A stretch of DNA of 64,000 nucleotides from JASHVB01 sp963762885 (GCA_963762885.1 CAVXNH010000042.1:1-64000); one strand, 5' to 3'. Positions 7,634-16,377 are shown, counted from the stretch's first letter. A program made the numbers and translations. The notes: a model not told the origin generated them from the sequence alone.

Positions 7634-9430
7634 TCAGACGTTGGTGTCCTTGTACCAGTCTGCCAGGTTGGACACATCGTTATCCCAGCCGCTCATCGAT
7701 GTATGCAGGTTCTTCGCCGCGGCGGTGACGCCCATGCGGAACAGCAGCGGAACAACGACGACGCCCTTCACCACCATATCATTGCACTGTATCAGCAGGT
7801 CCGCGCGCTTGATCGGATCGAGTTCGGCTTCCGATGCATGATAGATCCGGTCGTAATCGGCGTTGCGCCAGCGGGTGATATTGCGGCCCTGCCACTTGTT
7901 GGTCTTGCTGGCGACCTCGGTGGACAGGAAGGATTCCATCCACCTCCCCGGATCGGGGCGCCCCGGACCGGTCGTGTACATCTGCAAATCGCTATAGAAC
8001 TTCGTATAGGTGTCGGGGTTGGCCACATCGGAGGAGAAGTAGACCGACGCGACGACGGCCTTGATCTCGATGTCGATGCCGGCCTGCTGGCAGGCGTGCT
8101 TGACGATCTCCTGGGTCTTCTGGCGCGGCTGGTTGATCGACGTCGAGAACACGTATTTCAGTTGCTTGCCGTCCTTGGTGCGGATGCCGTCGGGTCCCGG
8201 CTTCCAACCGGCCTTGTCGAGGATATCGGTCGCCTTGGCGACATTGAATTCCCAACTGGTATCCTTTGATACGAAGCGCGCCGGGCCATTGACGTAGTTG
8301 CCGGTCGCCTGGGCCGTGCGTCCGTAGATGTACTTCTGCACCGAGCCGCGATCCACCAGCAACGCCAACGCCTGGCGCACCGCCGGATCGCCGAGCGTCG
8401 GGTGCGTGGTGGCGATGCTCGATTGCTCTCCGTCAACCACCTTGTTGGGATCGGTGCTGTTGAGCTGGATATGCTCTATGTTCGCGCCGGCGACGAGTTG
8501 AACGCGCCCCTTGCCGGCTTCTTCCAACCGCTTCAGGACCTCGTCCTCGACCTGGAGGTTCCAGGCGAAGTCGTATTCGCCGGTTTGCAGCACGGCGCGC
8601 GCGGCTGATACGGCATCGCCGCCGCCCTTCAGTTCGACCGCGTCGAAGTACGGCCGGTTGGGCTCGTGGTAGTTCGTGTTGATCACGCCGGCGACCAGAT
8701 CGCCCGGGCGGAATTCCTTGAACTTGTAAGCGCCCGTGCCGACCGGGGCGAGATTGGCGGGCGCCTCGCGCGACTTCGCGCCACTATAAGGTTCGAACAC
8801 ATGCTTCGGGATGATCATGCCGTAGGCGCCGACGAACGCCTCGGCCCAGAATGGCGTCGGCTTGTTGAACAGGATGCGCACGCTGTGGTCGTCGATCTTC
8901 TCGACCTTCAAATTCGAGTAGGCGCCGCTGGTGACGGTGGCAGTCGCGGGGTCCGAGGAGTACTGCCAATTGAACACGACATCGTCGGCGGTGAAGGGCT
9001 GGCCGTCGTGCCACTGCACGCCCTGCTTGAGCTTCCAAATCACCGACAGGCCGTCGGCGGCCAAGCCGCCATTGTCGCGGCTGGGAATTTCGGCTGCCAG
9101 TTTGGGAACCAGGTTGCCGTCATTGTCCCAGATGGCGAGCGGTTCGTAGAACAGATACGAGCCGTCCTGGTCCTTGGTGCCGACAGCGAAGTGCGGATTG
9201 AGCAAGGTCGGGCCTTGCCACCAAAGCAATTTGAGGGTGCCGCCGCCGCCGCGCTGGGTCGGCTTGTAGGTGGGGGCCGGTTGCGCCATCGCCACGCCGC
9301 CCATTGCGAGCAATTGCGTCGCCATCGGTGCGGTCAGGCCGAGGACCGCCATGCGTTGGATGAAGCCGCGCCGCGACAAGCGGCCGCGCCTGACGCGATC
9401 GATCATGCCCTGAAGGTCGTGCATACCCAT
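7634..9430 (-). CDS. ABC transporter substrate-binding protein, peptide/opine type (family 5), Tat signal
   Basis: Periplasmic solute receptor of 598 residues, intact, first gene of the transporter operon. The start is ATG 9430 because GGGAGA lies 7 nt upstream; longer frames add only arginine-rich sequence. A twin-arginine motif (SRRGFIQRM) precedes a hydrophobic stretch and AMAQ, which suggests folded export by Tat. SBP_bac_5 features include FYEPLAIWDNDGNLVPKLA, WHDGQPFTADDVVFNWQY and NTNYHEPNRPYFDAVELKG. Several C-terminal segments (CQQAGIDIEIKAV, LLIQCNDMVVKGVVVVPL) fit peptide, opine or nickel receptors. The ligand is not predictable. Confidence 0.92.
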   Translation of the reverse strand: MGMHDLQGMIDRVRRGRLSRRGFIQRMAVLGLTAPMATQLLAMGGVAMAQPAPTYKPTQRGGGGTLKLLWWQGPTLLNPHFAVGTKDQDGSYLFYEPLAIWDNDGNLVPKLAAEIPSRDNGGLAADGLSVIWKLKQGVQWHDGQPFTADDVVFNWQYSSDPATATVTSGAYSNLKVEKIDDHSVRILFNKPTPFWAEAFVGAYGMIIPKHVFEPYSGAKSREAPANLAPVGTGAYKFKEFRPGDLVAGVINTNYHEPNRPYFDAVELKGGGDAVSAARAVLQTGEYDFAWNLQVEDEVLKRLEEAGKGRVQLVAGANIEHIQLNSTDPNKVVDGEQSSIATTHPTLGDPAVRQALALLVDRGSVQKYIYGRTAQATGNYVNGPARFVSKDTSWEFNVAKATDILDKAGWKPGPDGIRTKDGKQLKYVFSTSINQPRQKTQEIVKHACQQAGIDIEIKAVVASVYFSSDVANPDTYTKFYSDLQMYTTGPGRPDPGRWMESFLSTEVASKTNKWQGRNITRWRNADYDRIYHASEAELDPIKRADLLIQCNDMVVKGVVVVPLLFRMGVTAAAKNLHTSMSGWDNDVSNLADWYKDTNV

Positions 9431-9579
9431 TTCGGTCTCCCGCACAATTGTTGCGAGCACCTCGTTCGAGCGAGCGCTTCGCACAGCTTCCCTTACTGGC
9501 GAGAGCAACAAACTCGGGTCTGGTGGTCAAGCGTCGTCGGCATTCCTGTCATAGATTTCAGACTTGGCCGCTACGGCCG

Positions 9580-9617
9580 GTGCGAACATGTGCGAACAGC
9601 TCATGTGCGAACAACTC
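9580..9617. promoter_or_regulatory. Three direct repeats GTGCGAACA upstream of the transporter operon
   Basis: GTGCGAACA occurs at 9580-9588, 9590-9598 and 9605-9613. The last two belong to a 15-bp repeat (ATGTGCGAACAGCTC and ATGTGCGAACAACTC). The block lies in the only non-coding space ahead of the operon, about 150-190 bp upstream of the binding-protein start. It could be a tandem regulator site; no regulator gene is adjacent. Confidence 0.35.
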
Positions 9618-9642
9618 ATAGGTCGGGCTTTCGGACGCGCCG

Positions 9643-10884
9643 TCAAACCCCCGCGCTATACCGTGCGCGCAGCGGCTTCAGCGCGGCGATGGCGAGGACC
9701 GCCGTCAACGCATCCGCCGCGATCGCGACGTAGAATACGATCGCCCAGGTGCCCGTTGCGTCGTGCAGCAACGACGCGAGCGGGCCGCCGAAGATTGAGC
9801 CGATGCCCTGCGCGATGTACAGGCACCCGTAGTTTCGCGTCGCGTTGTGCGGCCCGAACGTGTCGGTCAGCGTGGAGGGGAACAGCGAGAAGATCTCGCC
9901 CCAGCCGAAGAACACCAGGCCGGACAGCAGCACGAACAGCACCGGGTCGCCGCGCGTTGCCAGCCAGGCCGCCATCGCCACGGCCTCCAGGCCGAAGGCC
10001 AGGCACATGGTGTTCTCGCGGCCGATGCGGTCGGAGACCCAGCCGAAGAACGGGCGCGTCAGCCCATTGGTGAAGCGGTCGATGGTCAGGGCCAGCGGCA
10101 GCGCCACCGCGCCCCATACTACCATCTTGGCCACGCCGAACTCGGTGGCGAAGTTGGCCATCTGCGAAATGACCATCAGGCCCGAGGTGGACATCAGAGT
10201 CATCATCACGAACATCAGCCAGAAGACCGGCGTCTTCAGCATCGCCATGGTGCCGGTGCCGGGACCGGAATCGTCGTCATACGTCATGGCCGGCGGCGCC
10301 TTCAGCCCCAGCGCGGCCAGGAACCCAACTGCGCCGAGCAATGCCCCGTATTGCTGCAGCGTGGCCTGGTAGCCGGCCGAGGCGATGGAGGACGCGATCG
10401 GGAAGGTGGTGACAATGGCGCCGAAGCCGTAGCCGGCGGCCACCATGCCGGCGGCGAACCCTCGGCGATCTGGGAACCAGCCGACCATCTGGCCGACCAC
10501 GCCGACATAGACGATCCCGGTGCCCAGGCCACCCAGCACGCCATAGGTGAGATACAGCGTGGTCAACGATCCGGCATGCGCCGCGAGCATCCAGGAGAAG
10601 CCGGTCAGTAGCCCTCCCGCCGCGATCAGCCGGCGCGGGCCGAAGCGGTCCACCAGCCAGCCCTGGAACGGCGAGAAGAATGTCTGCAAGACGATCAGGA
10701 GCGAGAACGTCACCTGGATGGCAGCCGGTGCGGCGCCGAGCGCCGACCCCAGCGGGCGGGTGAACAGCGTCCAGACGTATTGCGGGCTGGAGATCGCCAT
10801 CATGCAGATCAGCCCGAGCAGGAGCTGGATCCAGCGGGTGGCGGGACGCGACAGTTCGATGGGGCTGGCCAGTGTTGGACTCAC
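9643..10884 (-). CDS. MFS carrier of the oxalate/formate antiporter (OFA) family
   Basis: Inner-membrane carrier of 413 residues with twelve predicted spans. The GTG at 10884 is preferred: GAAGGAAG lies just upstream, and longer frames run into the palindromic repeat at 10944-11089. Family-like features are ISSPQYVWTLFTRPLG after the first span, FQGWLVDRFGPRRLIAAG between spans 2 and 3, GLGTGIVYVGVVGQMVGWF, and TRPFFGWVSDRIGREN after span 8. OxlT-type antiporters exchange oxalate for formate; many relatives carry other carboxylates, so the substrate is open. Confidence 0.85.
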   Translation of the reverse strand: MSPTLASPIELSRPATRWIQLLLGLICMMAISSPQYVWTLFTRPLGSALGAAPAAIQVTFSLLIVLQTFFSPFQGWLVDRFGPRRLIAAGGLLTGFSWMLAAHAGSLTTLYLTYGVLGGLGTGIVYVGVVGQMVGWFPDRRGFAAGMVAAGYGFGAIVTTFPIASSIASAGYQATLQQYGALLGAVGFLAALGLKAPPAMTYDDDSGPGTGTMAMLKTPVFWLMFVMMTLMSTSGLMVISQMANFATEFGVAKMVVWGAVALPLALTIDRFTNGLTRPFFGWVSDRIGRENTMCLAFGLEAVAMAAWLATRGDPVLFVLLSGLVFFGWGEIFSLFPSTLTDTFGPHNATRNYGCLYIAQGIGSIFGGPLASLLHDATGTWAIVFYVAIAADALTAVLAIAALKPLRARYSAGV

Positions 10885-10943
10885 GGGGCTTCCTTCAACG
10901 CTGGGATCGCGGTGATGAAAGCAAGCGGCGGGCCAAGAAGTCA

Positions 10944-11089
10944 CCTCTCCCGCGGGAGCGGGAGAGGTCGAGACGCGTCGCGTCGAGGGTGAGGGCGATC
11001 GGGCCGCACGTAGCAGGTAGAGCGTGCCGACCCGATCACCCTCACCCGCCACTTCGTGGCGACCTCTCCCGCGCGAAGCGCGGGAGAGG
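10944..11089. repeat. 146-bp palindromic element (second copy of the OppD-insert family)
   Basis: Same architecture as 5441-5577: CCTCTCCCGC hairpins at both ends, GTCGAGACGCG next to the first, and inverted GAGGGTGAGGGC / CACCCTCACCC blocks inside. The centre is divergent. It fills the space between the MFS gene and the small gene at 11155-11365. Confidence 0.75.
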
Positions 11090-11154
11090 TGTAAGCCGCT
11101 ATATTCCGCATCACGGAATGCCGCGACATGCGGCAACATCCGGCCCGTGCAGGC

Positions 11155-11365
11155 TCAGCCCTGCTCCGCGCCGGGTCCGATGAGCTGGTTCTCGCGGACG
11201 ACCCGCTCGTGGCCGTCCTGCATGTGCTTCACGCGGGTCCTGGCAGACATTCGCCTCGACCGGAAGCTGGCGGGAAATCGTGTAAATGCCCGGGGGCACG
11301 TCGCCGGAATACTTGCTGACAACCAGGCGCACCCGGTCGCCGACGGAGAACTTATGCGTGGTCAT
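11155..11365 (-). CDS. Small conserved hypothetical protein (one frameshift)
   Basis: A protein of about 70 residues. It starts at ATG 11365 with GGAGA 5 nt upstream. The N-terminal half KFSVGDRVRLVVSKYSGDVP, then GIYTISRQLPVE, has the look of a small beta-barrel. Near 11250 the frame changes, and the sequence continues as VKHMQDGHERVVRENQLIGP to a stop at 11155. This 'HERVV-E-QL' ending is one I associate with a short conserved alphaproteobacterial family of unknown role. Confidence 0.6.
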
Positions 11366-11422
11366 GGATTCTCCTGGCGCAAAACTAACCTGCCGCAAAA
11401 CTGCGCCCACCCCCGCAAAGCG

Positions 11423-11449
11423 CCCGGCGCCGCGTGCGGCGGCGCCGGG
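11423..11449 (-). terminator. Hairpin downstream of the cold-shock gene
   Basis: Perfect 11-bp stem (11423-11433 with 11439-11449) and a 5-nt loop, 12 nt after the csp stop codon. The T-run after it is weak (GCGCTTTGC), so termination may be partial. Confidence 0.5.
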
Positions 11450-11461
11450 TTCCGGCTTTGG

Positions 11462-11668
11462 TCAGGAAACCTGCAGATTGACCGCGGCGGTCTTGCCCTG
11501 CTGGCCCTTCTCAATGTCGAAGCTGACCTTCTGGCCCTCATTGAGGCCGCGAAGACCGGCGCGCTCCACCGCCGAGATGTGCACGAAGACATCCTTCGAG
11601 CCATCGTCTGGCTGGATGAAGCCGTAGCCCTTCTGGGCGTTGAACCACTTGACCGTACCTGAAGACAT
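11462..11668 (-). CDS. Cold-shock domain protein (CspA family)
   Basis: Single cold-shock domain of 68 residues, an RNA/ssDNA-binding beta-barrel that works as an RNA chaperone. TVKWFNAQKGYGFIQ contains RNP1 and DVFVHISAVE contains RNP2. The start is ATG 11668 (the ATG three bases upstream is possible), with GGAGTG upstream. A gap of nearly 190 bp back to erpA may hold its own promoter and a leader. Confidence 0.95.
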   Translation of the reverse strand: MSSGTVKWFNAQKGYGFIQPDDGSKDVFVHISAVERAGLRGLNEGQKVSFDIEKGQQGKTAAVNLQVS

Positions 11669-11855
11669 CACGTCACTCCGGGTGTCTCGGCGACCCGCAC
11701 TGTGCGGGCCGTATTACTTTTCCAATGGTAAGTGCCGGAAGCGACGGAGTCGCGGACTTGGGCAGACATGACCCTGGGCGAAAAGTGCCGAAAGCCCAAT
11801 ATGGACCGCCTGGGCAAAATTACCAGAGATTTATGTGCGTCGTCCCGGCGGCGCC

Positions 11856-12224
11856 TCAATCCACGGAAAAGCTTGTACCGCAGCCACATGCGGACTTGGC
11901 GTTGGGATTGCGCACGGCAAAGTGGCTGCCCATCAACTCGTCCGTGAAGTCCAGCTCGCCCCCGGCGAGCAGGTCCAGGCTGACCGGATCGACCAGCACC
12001 CGGGCGCCGGCGCGCTCGATCACCAGGTCGTCAGGCTGCGGCGCCTCGTCGAGTTCGAAGCGGTACTGGAAGCCAGAGCACCCGCCGGCGAGCACGGCGA
12101 CCCGCAGCGCCGGGACCGGGCTTCCGGCAGCGTCCGGCGAGGCCGTCTGCGCCGTATTGTGCTGGGCGGCGATGATCTCGGCGATGCGGGCGGCGGCCCG
12201 CTCGGATACGGCAAACTGTTCCAT
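11856..12224 (-). CDS. erpA: Iron-sulfur cluster insertion protein, ErpA/IscA type
   Basis: A-type carrier of 122 residues that passes Fe-S clusters to target proteins. The three conserved cysteines are visible: GGCSGFQYRFEL, then CGCGTSFSV at the C-terminus. VDPVSLDLLAGGELDF, then NPNAKSACGCG, matches the family core. The N-terminus has an unusually long Ala/Thr loop (QHNTAQTASPDAAGSP). It is divergent from dgt, with only 67 bp between start codons, an order common in alphaproteobacteria. Confidence 0.92.
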   Translation of the reverse strand: MEQFAVSERAAARIAEIIAAQHNTAQTASPDAAGSPVPALRVAVLAGGCSGFQYRFELDEAPQPDDLVIERAGARVLVDPVSLDLLAGGELDFTDELMGSHFAVRNPNAKSACGCGTSFSVD

Positions 12225-12291
12225 GCGGGTAAGGTAGGCATTTTCCTCGCGGAATTGAAGCCTCTTGCTGCGGGGTGTAAGCGGGTTCCGT

Positions 12292-13440
12292 ATGAACCTC
12301 GCTCCGTACGCAGTGCAGCCGGCGACCAGCCGCGGCCGGCTTCACCCGGAGCCGGAGGCAAGGACGCGCTCGCCCTGGCAGCGCGACCGCGACCGCATCA
12401 TCCATTCGTCCGCCTTCCGCAAGCTGCAATACAAGACGCAGGTGTTCGTCAATCACGAGGGCGACTTCTACCGCACCCGGCTGACTCACTCGATCGAGGT
12501 GGCGCAGATCGCCCGCTCGATCGCCCGCGAGCTGGCACTGGACGAGGACCTGACGGAGGCGCTGGCGCTGGCGCACGACCTGGGGCATCCGCCGTTCGGC
12601 CATGCGGGGGAAGAAGCGCTGAACCTGGCGATGAAGCCGTTCGGCGGGTTCGACCATAACGCGCAGTCGCTGCGGGTGGTGACGCTGCTGGAAAGCCGCT
12701 ACGCCGGGTGGGACGGGCTGAACCTGACCTGGGAGACGCTGGAGGGGCTGGCCAAGCACAACGGCCCGCTGCGCAACCCTCCCGCCTACATAGCCGAGTA
12801 CAATGAACGCCATAGACTGGAACTGAACACGCATGCCTCGACGGAGGCGCAGGTCGCGGCGATCGCCGACGACGTGGCGTATCACAGCCACGACCTCGAC
12901 GACGGGATGCGCGCGCGGCTGTTCGGTCCGGACGAGATCGCCCATCTGCCGGTGGTGCGCGAGGCACTGGCCGAGGCACGCATGTCCAGCCTGGATGTGC
13001 CGCCGCCGCGGCTGCGCCACGAGACGATCCGGCGGGTGATCAACGCCATGATCACCGACCTGATCGAAGAAACCCGCCGCCGCTTGGCGAAGCTCGATCC
13101 GAAGGACGCCGACGCCGTGCGCCGGTCGAAGCAGAGGGTGGTGGCGTTCGGCCCGGCGATGGCCGAGGCGCATATCGTCATCAAGGATTTCCTGTTCGCC
13201 CGGATGTATCGCCATTGGCGGGTGAACCGCATGACAACCAAGGCTCGCCGGCTGACCGAGGAGCTGTTCCGGCTGCTGCACACCGACCCGTCGCTGCTGC
13301 CGGACGACTGGCGGGCGCGGGCGGGCGAGGGCGGCACGCACCGCGCCGCCACGATTGTCGGCGACTATGTGGCAGGGATGACGGATCGCTACGCGATGGA
13401 CGAGCACCGCCGGCTGACCGATGTGGGGGTCAGCGGATAA
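12292..13440 (+). CDS. dgt: Deoxyguanosinetriphosphate triphosphohydrolase-like protein
   Basis: HD-domain nucleotide triphosphohydrolase of 382 residues, acting in the cytoplasm on dNTPs (dGTP in the type enzyme). The N-terminus HPEPEARTRSPWQRDRDRII and SAFRKLQYKTQVF is typical. Metal ligands are THSIEVAQIAR (His) and ALAHDLGHPPFGHAGE (His-Asp). The start is ATG 12292; the upstream in-frame ATG at 12265 would add nine unrelated residues. In this group dgt usually runs directly into argS; here about 1.1 kb with a toxin-antitoxin pair separates them. Confidence 0.93.
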   Translation: MNLAPYAVQPATSRGRLHPEPEARTRSPWQRDRDRIIHSSAFRKLQYKTQVFVNHEGDFYRTRLTHSIEVAQIARSIARELALDEDLTEALALAHDLGHPPFGHAGEEALNLAMKPFGGFDHNAQSLRVVTLLESRYAGWDGLNLTWETLEGLAKHNGPLRNPPAYIAEYNERHRLELNTHASTEAQVAAIADDVAYHSHDLDDGMRARLFGPDEIAHLPVVREALAEARMSSLDVPPPRLRHETIRRVINAMITDLIEETRRRLAKLDPKDADAVRRSKQRVVAFGPAMAEAHIVIKDFLFARMYRHWRVNRMTTKARRLTEELFRLLHTDPSLLPDDWRARAGEGGTHRAATIVGDYVAGMTDRYAMDEHRRLTDVGVSG

Positions 13441-13447
13441 AAGAATC

Positions 13448-13486
13448 CTCTCCCACGCAGTGGGAGAGGGTAGGGTGAGGGTGTCG
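13448..13486. repeat. Half copy of the CCTCTCCC palindromic element
   Basis: CCTCTCCCACGCAGTGGGAGAGG forms a hairpin followed by GTAGGGTGAGGGTG, as in the first half of the elements at 5441 and 10944. The second half is missing. It lies directly after dgt. Confidence 0.6.
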
Positions 13487-13600
13487 CCAACACCACGAAA
13501 GCATCGACGATCATGACAATTCGCGACCAGGCCGACCCAGCGCCCTTGCATGGCGGTCGGTTCGCGCGCATTTATGCCCGAACAGGCATAGCATCGAATT

Positions 13601-13984
13601 GTGGCGGCAAAACCCGATGCGAACGAGCCAAAGCCGGTGCGCTGGATCGGCAGCAGCAAGGCCGACCTGAGTGAATTTCCGCAAGACGTGCGGCGGCGGG
13701 TCGGCGGTGCACTATGGGAGGCCCAGATCGGCCGCAAGGCGCCCTACGCGAAGCCTATGAAGGGCTTTGGAGGTGCTGGCGTGCTGGAGGTCGTGGACGA
13801 CTTCGATGACGACACCTTCCGCGCCATCTACACCGTTCGGTTCGCTGAAGTCGTTTACGTGCTGCATGCCTTCCAGAAGAAGTCCAGGCGGGGCGTTGCC
13901 GCACCCAACGCCGAGTTGGACGTCATCCAGCAAAGGCTGCAAAGGGCACGAGAGGATTATCGAGCATGGCCAGCAAGCAAGTGA
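13601..13984 (+). CDS. HigB/RelE-superfamily toxin (phage Gp49-like, PF05973 type)
   Basis: A protein of 127 residues; GTG start. RWIGSSKADLSEFPQDVRRR, GFGGAGVLEVVDDFDDDTFR and VRFAEVVYVLHAFQKKS are the recognisable blocks of the Gp49-like toxin family, relatives of RelE/HigB that cleave mRNA on the ribosome. LHAFQKK is a typical core strand with basic residues near the active site. The antitoxin gene follows and overlaps it, the toxin-first order usual for HigBA. Confidence 0.85.
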   Translation: MAAKPDANEPKPVRWIGSSKADLSEFPQDVRRRVGGALWEAQIGRKAPYAKPMKGFGGAGVLEVVDDFDDDTFRAIYTVRFAEVVYVLHAFQKKSRRGVAAPNAELDVIQQRLQRAREDYRAWPASK

Positions 13985-14316
13985 TGGAAATTCCAGTGAC
14001 TGCTGGGTCCGGCAACGTCTTCGCCGATATCAGCCTGCCGGAACCCGATGAAGAACTCACAAAGGCACAGCGTGCCAGCCAGATCCGCGAGGTCGTCAGG
14101 CGGCGCCGGCTGACCCAGGTTGCAGCGGCCTCGCTAATGGGCATCGACCAGCCCAAGGTATCCGCATTGCTCAATGGAAGGCTAGGCAATTTCTCCAGCG
14201 AGCGACTGATGCGATTGCTGACTGCGCTTGGTCAGGACATCGAGATTACGGTGAAAGCGAAGCCGCGCAACCGTGCGTATGGCCGCATCCGCGTCATCGG
14301 CGAAGCCCATATTTGA
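13966..14316 (+). CDS. XRE-family antitoxin (HigA-like)
   Basis: Helix-turn-helix protein of up to 116 residues. RRRRLTQVAAASLMGIDQPKVSALLNGR is a clear XRE motif around residues 45-72. The ATG at 13966 overlaps the toxin by 19 nt. A second ATG at 13984 makes a TGATG junction with the toxin stop and may be the real start (MEIPVTAGSG). Such antitoxins bind the toxin and repress their own promoter. Confidence 0.85.
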   Translation: MASKQVMEIPVTAGSGNVFADISLPEPDEELTKAQRASQIREVVRRRRLTQVAAASLMGIDQPKVSALLNGRLGNFSSERLMRLLTALGQDIEITVKAKPRNRAYGRIRVIGEAHI

Positions 14317-14371
14317 CACTCTCATCCGGCCTTCTCTTGCAGCAGGCGGGAGAGGAAGCAAGGAACGCCTT

Positions 14372-14554
14372 ATGAGCAAGCCTGCGCAATATAGCAGCCC
14401 CATCTTGGTCGCGATCCATGAGACGGCCGAAGATATGCAAGCCGCCGGCTTGATGGACAGCCGCACCATGCACGAGTTTGACGCAGCCTGTGCCGGGAAG
14501 AGTCCGGCTAAGCAACCGCCTGCGAGCCGCCACGACAAGAGTGAAACGACATGA
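14372..14554 (+). CDS. Short antitoxin-like protein lacking a helix-turn-helix
   Basis: 60 residues. ILVAIHETAEDMQAAGLMD and SRTMHEFDAAC resemble the N-terminal segment of XRE antitoxins of the COG2944 kind. The DNA-binding half that should follow is absent; the chain ends in KQPPASRHDKSETT. The stop overlaps the argS start (ATGA), so translation is coupled to argS. It may be a truncated antitoxin left by the insertion of this island between dgt and argS. GGAA lies upstream of its ATG. Confidence 0.5.
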   Translation: MSKPAQYSSPILVAIHETAEDMQAAGLMDSRTMHEFDAACAGKSPAKQPPASRHDKSETT

Positions 14555-16341
14555 CCTACGACATTTACGCCGCCATGCGCGACACTGTGCTCGACGCGTT
14601 GCGTGGCATCGTGCCCGACCTCCCGGACGACATCGCGGCGCGGGTGGAAGTCACCCCCGCGCGCGACCCGGCGCATGGCGACATGGCGACCAACGCGGCA
14701 CTCGTGGCCGCGAAACCCGCCCGCCAGCCGCCGGCGAAGCTCGCCGCCGCCCTGGTCGCGGCGCTGCTACGGCGTGACGCTATCGCCGATGCGGCCGCTG
14801 CCGGGCCGGGCTTCGTCAACCTCCGGCTCGATCCCGCCGCGTTCCGCGCCCTGCTACCGACCATCCTGCGCGCCGGTGAAGCTTACGGCGACAGCCGCGC
14901 TGGCGAGGGCACGCGGGTCAACGTCGAGTATGTCTCGGCCAATCCCACCGGGCCGCTGCATATCGGCCATTGCCGCGGCGCGGTGGTGGGCGACGCGCTC
15001 GCCAACCTGCTGGCGAAAACCGGGCACGCCGTGACCAAGGAGTTCTACATCAACGATGCCGGAGCGCAGGTTACCGCGCTCGCCTGGGCGGCGTATTGGC
15101 GCTACCTCCAGGCGATCGGCACGCCGCTATCGGAGGAAGATTTCTCCAACGAGGTCCCCGGCGGCCTGCAATACCGCGGCGAATACCTGGTGCCGATCGG
15201 CGCGCAGCTTGCGGCGATCCATGGCACGGCGCTGGCATTGCCGGACCTGGGCATCGCCGCCCCCGAACTCTGGCTGGACATCGTGCGCGACTTCACCGTC
15301 GCGGCCATGCTGGGAGAAATCCGCGACGACCTGCGCTTGCTCGGCGTCGACCAGGACGTATTCAAATCCGAACGCGACCTGGTTGCGTCCGGCGCTGCGG
15401 ACGCGGTGATCGATCGGCTCGCGCTGCAAGGCCTGATCTACGAGGGGGTGCTCGAGCCGCCCAAGGGCAAGACGCCGGACGACTGGGAACCGCGCCCGCA
15501 GACCCTGTTCCGCGCCACCCAGTTCGGCGACGACGTGGATCGCCCGCTGCGCAAATCCGACGGCAGCAACACGTACTTTGCCAACGACATCGGCTACCAT
15601 GCCGACAAGATCGATCGCGGCTTCGAGGTGCTGATCGACGTGCTCGGTGCCGACCATGGCGGCTACGTCAAGCGCATGAACGCCGCGGTGCAGGCGTTGT
15701 CGCATAACGGCGGCACAAAATTCGAGGCGGTGCTGTGCCAGATCGTGCACGTGATGCGCGGCGGCCAACCGGTGCGCATGTCGAAGCGCGCCGGCAGCTA
15801 CGTCACCCTGCGCGACCTGCTGGACGAGGTCGGCAAGGACGCGGTGCGCTTCACCATGCTGACCCGCAAGGCCGACGCGCAGATGGAGTTCGACCTCGAC
15901 CAGGTGCTGGCGACGACGCGTGAGAACCCGGTGTTCTACGTGCAGTACGCGCATGCCCGCTGCCGCTCGGTGCTGCGCGCCGCGGCGGACATGTTTTCCC
16001 CCGACGCGGTGACCGACGCCGCGCTGGCCGAGGTGACCCTGGACAGCCTGGCCGCCCCCGAGGAACTGACCCTGATCCGCCGCCTGGCAACCTGGCCGCG
16101 CACCGTCGAGGCCGCTTCCCTGGCACGCGAACCGCACAGGATTGCGTTTTTTCTCTATGACTTGGCGGCCGACTTTCATATGCTATGGAACCGAGGCAAG
16201 GACGCGGCCACCCTGCGCTTCCTGCAACCCGAGCGGCCGGCGGAGACGCGGGCCCGGCTGGCGTTGGTTGCGGCGACGGCGGTGGTGGTGCGGTCCGGTC
16301 TTGCCGTCATGGGCGTCCAGCCCGTGGAGGAAATGCGTTAG
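14551..16341 (+). CDS. argS: Arginine--tRNA ligase
   Basis: Class I aminoacyl-tRNA synthetase of 596 residues, intact. The N-terminal additional domain is followed by VEYVSANPTGPLHIGHCRG with the HIGH signature. EFYINDAGAQ is the conserved block after it. VRMSKRAGSYVTLRDLLDEV holds the KMSKS-equivalent, and the C-terminal helical anticodon-binding domain ends AVMGVQPVEEM. It charges tRNA-Arg and is essential. ATG 14551 overlaps the preceding small gene. Confidence 0.96.
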   Translation: MTYDIYAAMRDTVLDALRGIVPDLPDDIAARVEVTPARDPAHGDMATNAALVAAKPARQPPAKLAAALVAALLRRDAIADAAAAGPGFVNLRLDPAAFRALLPTILRAGEAYGDSRAGEGTRVNVEYVSANPTGPLHIGHCRGAVVGDALANLLAKTGHAVTKEFYINDAGAQVTALAWAAYWRYLQAIGTPLSEEDFSNEVPGGLQYRGEYLVPIGAQLAAIHGTALALPDLGIAAPELWLDIVRDFTVAAMLGEIRDDLRLLGVDQDVFKSERDLVASGAADAVIDRLALQGLIYEGVLEPPKGKTPDDWEPRPQTLFRATQFGDDVDRPLRKSDGSNTYFANDIGYHADKIDRGFEVLIDVLGADHGGYVKRMNAAVQALSHNGGTKFEAVLCQIVHVMRGGQPVRMSKRAGSYVTLRDLLDEVGKDAVRFTMLTRKADAQMEFDLDQVLATTRENPVFYVQYAHARCRSVLRAAADMFSPDAVTDAALAEVTLDSLAAPEELTLIRRLATWPRTVEAASLAREPHRIAFFLYDLAADFHMLWNRGKDAATLRFLQPERPAETRARLALVAATAVVVRSGLAVMGVQPVEEMR

Positions 16342-16377
16342 GCGCCTCGGCGTGGCGCCAACCGGAAAGGGTGCGCC

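Noticed and set aside
10885..11139. N-terminal extension of the MFS carrier to 11139
   Set aside because: It is encoded by the palindromic element; GAAGGAAG next to GTG 10884 and the membrane start support the shorter protein. Unlike OppD, no coupling fixes an upstream start.
11423..11449. Hairpin considered as a structured cold-shock leader
   Set aside because: It lies downstream of the csp stop codon, so it can only act as a 3' structure or terminator.
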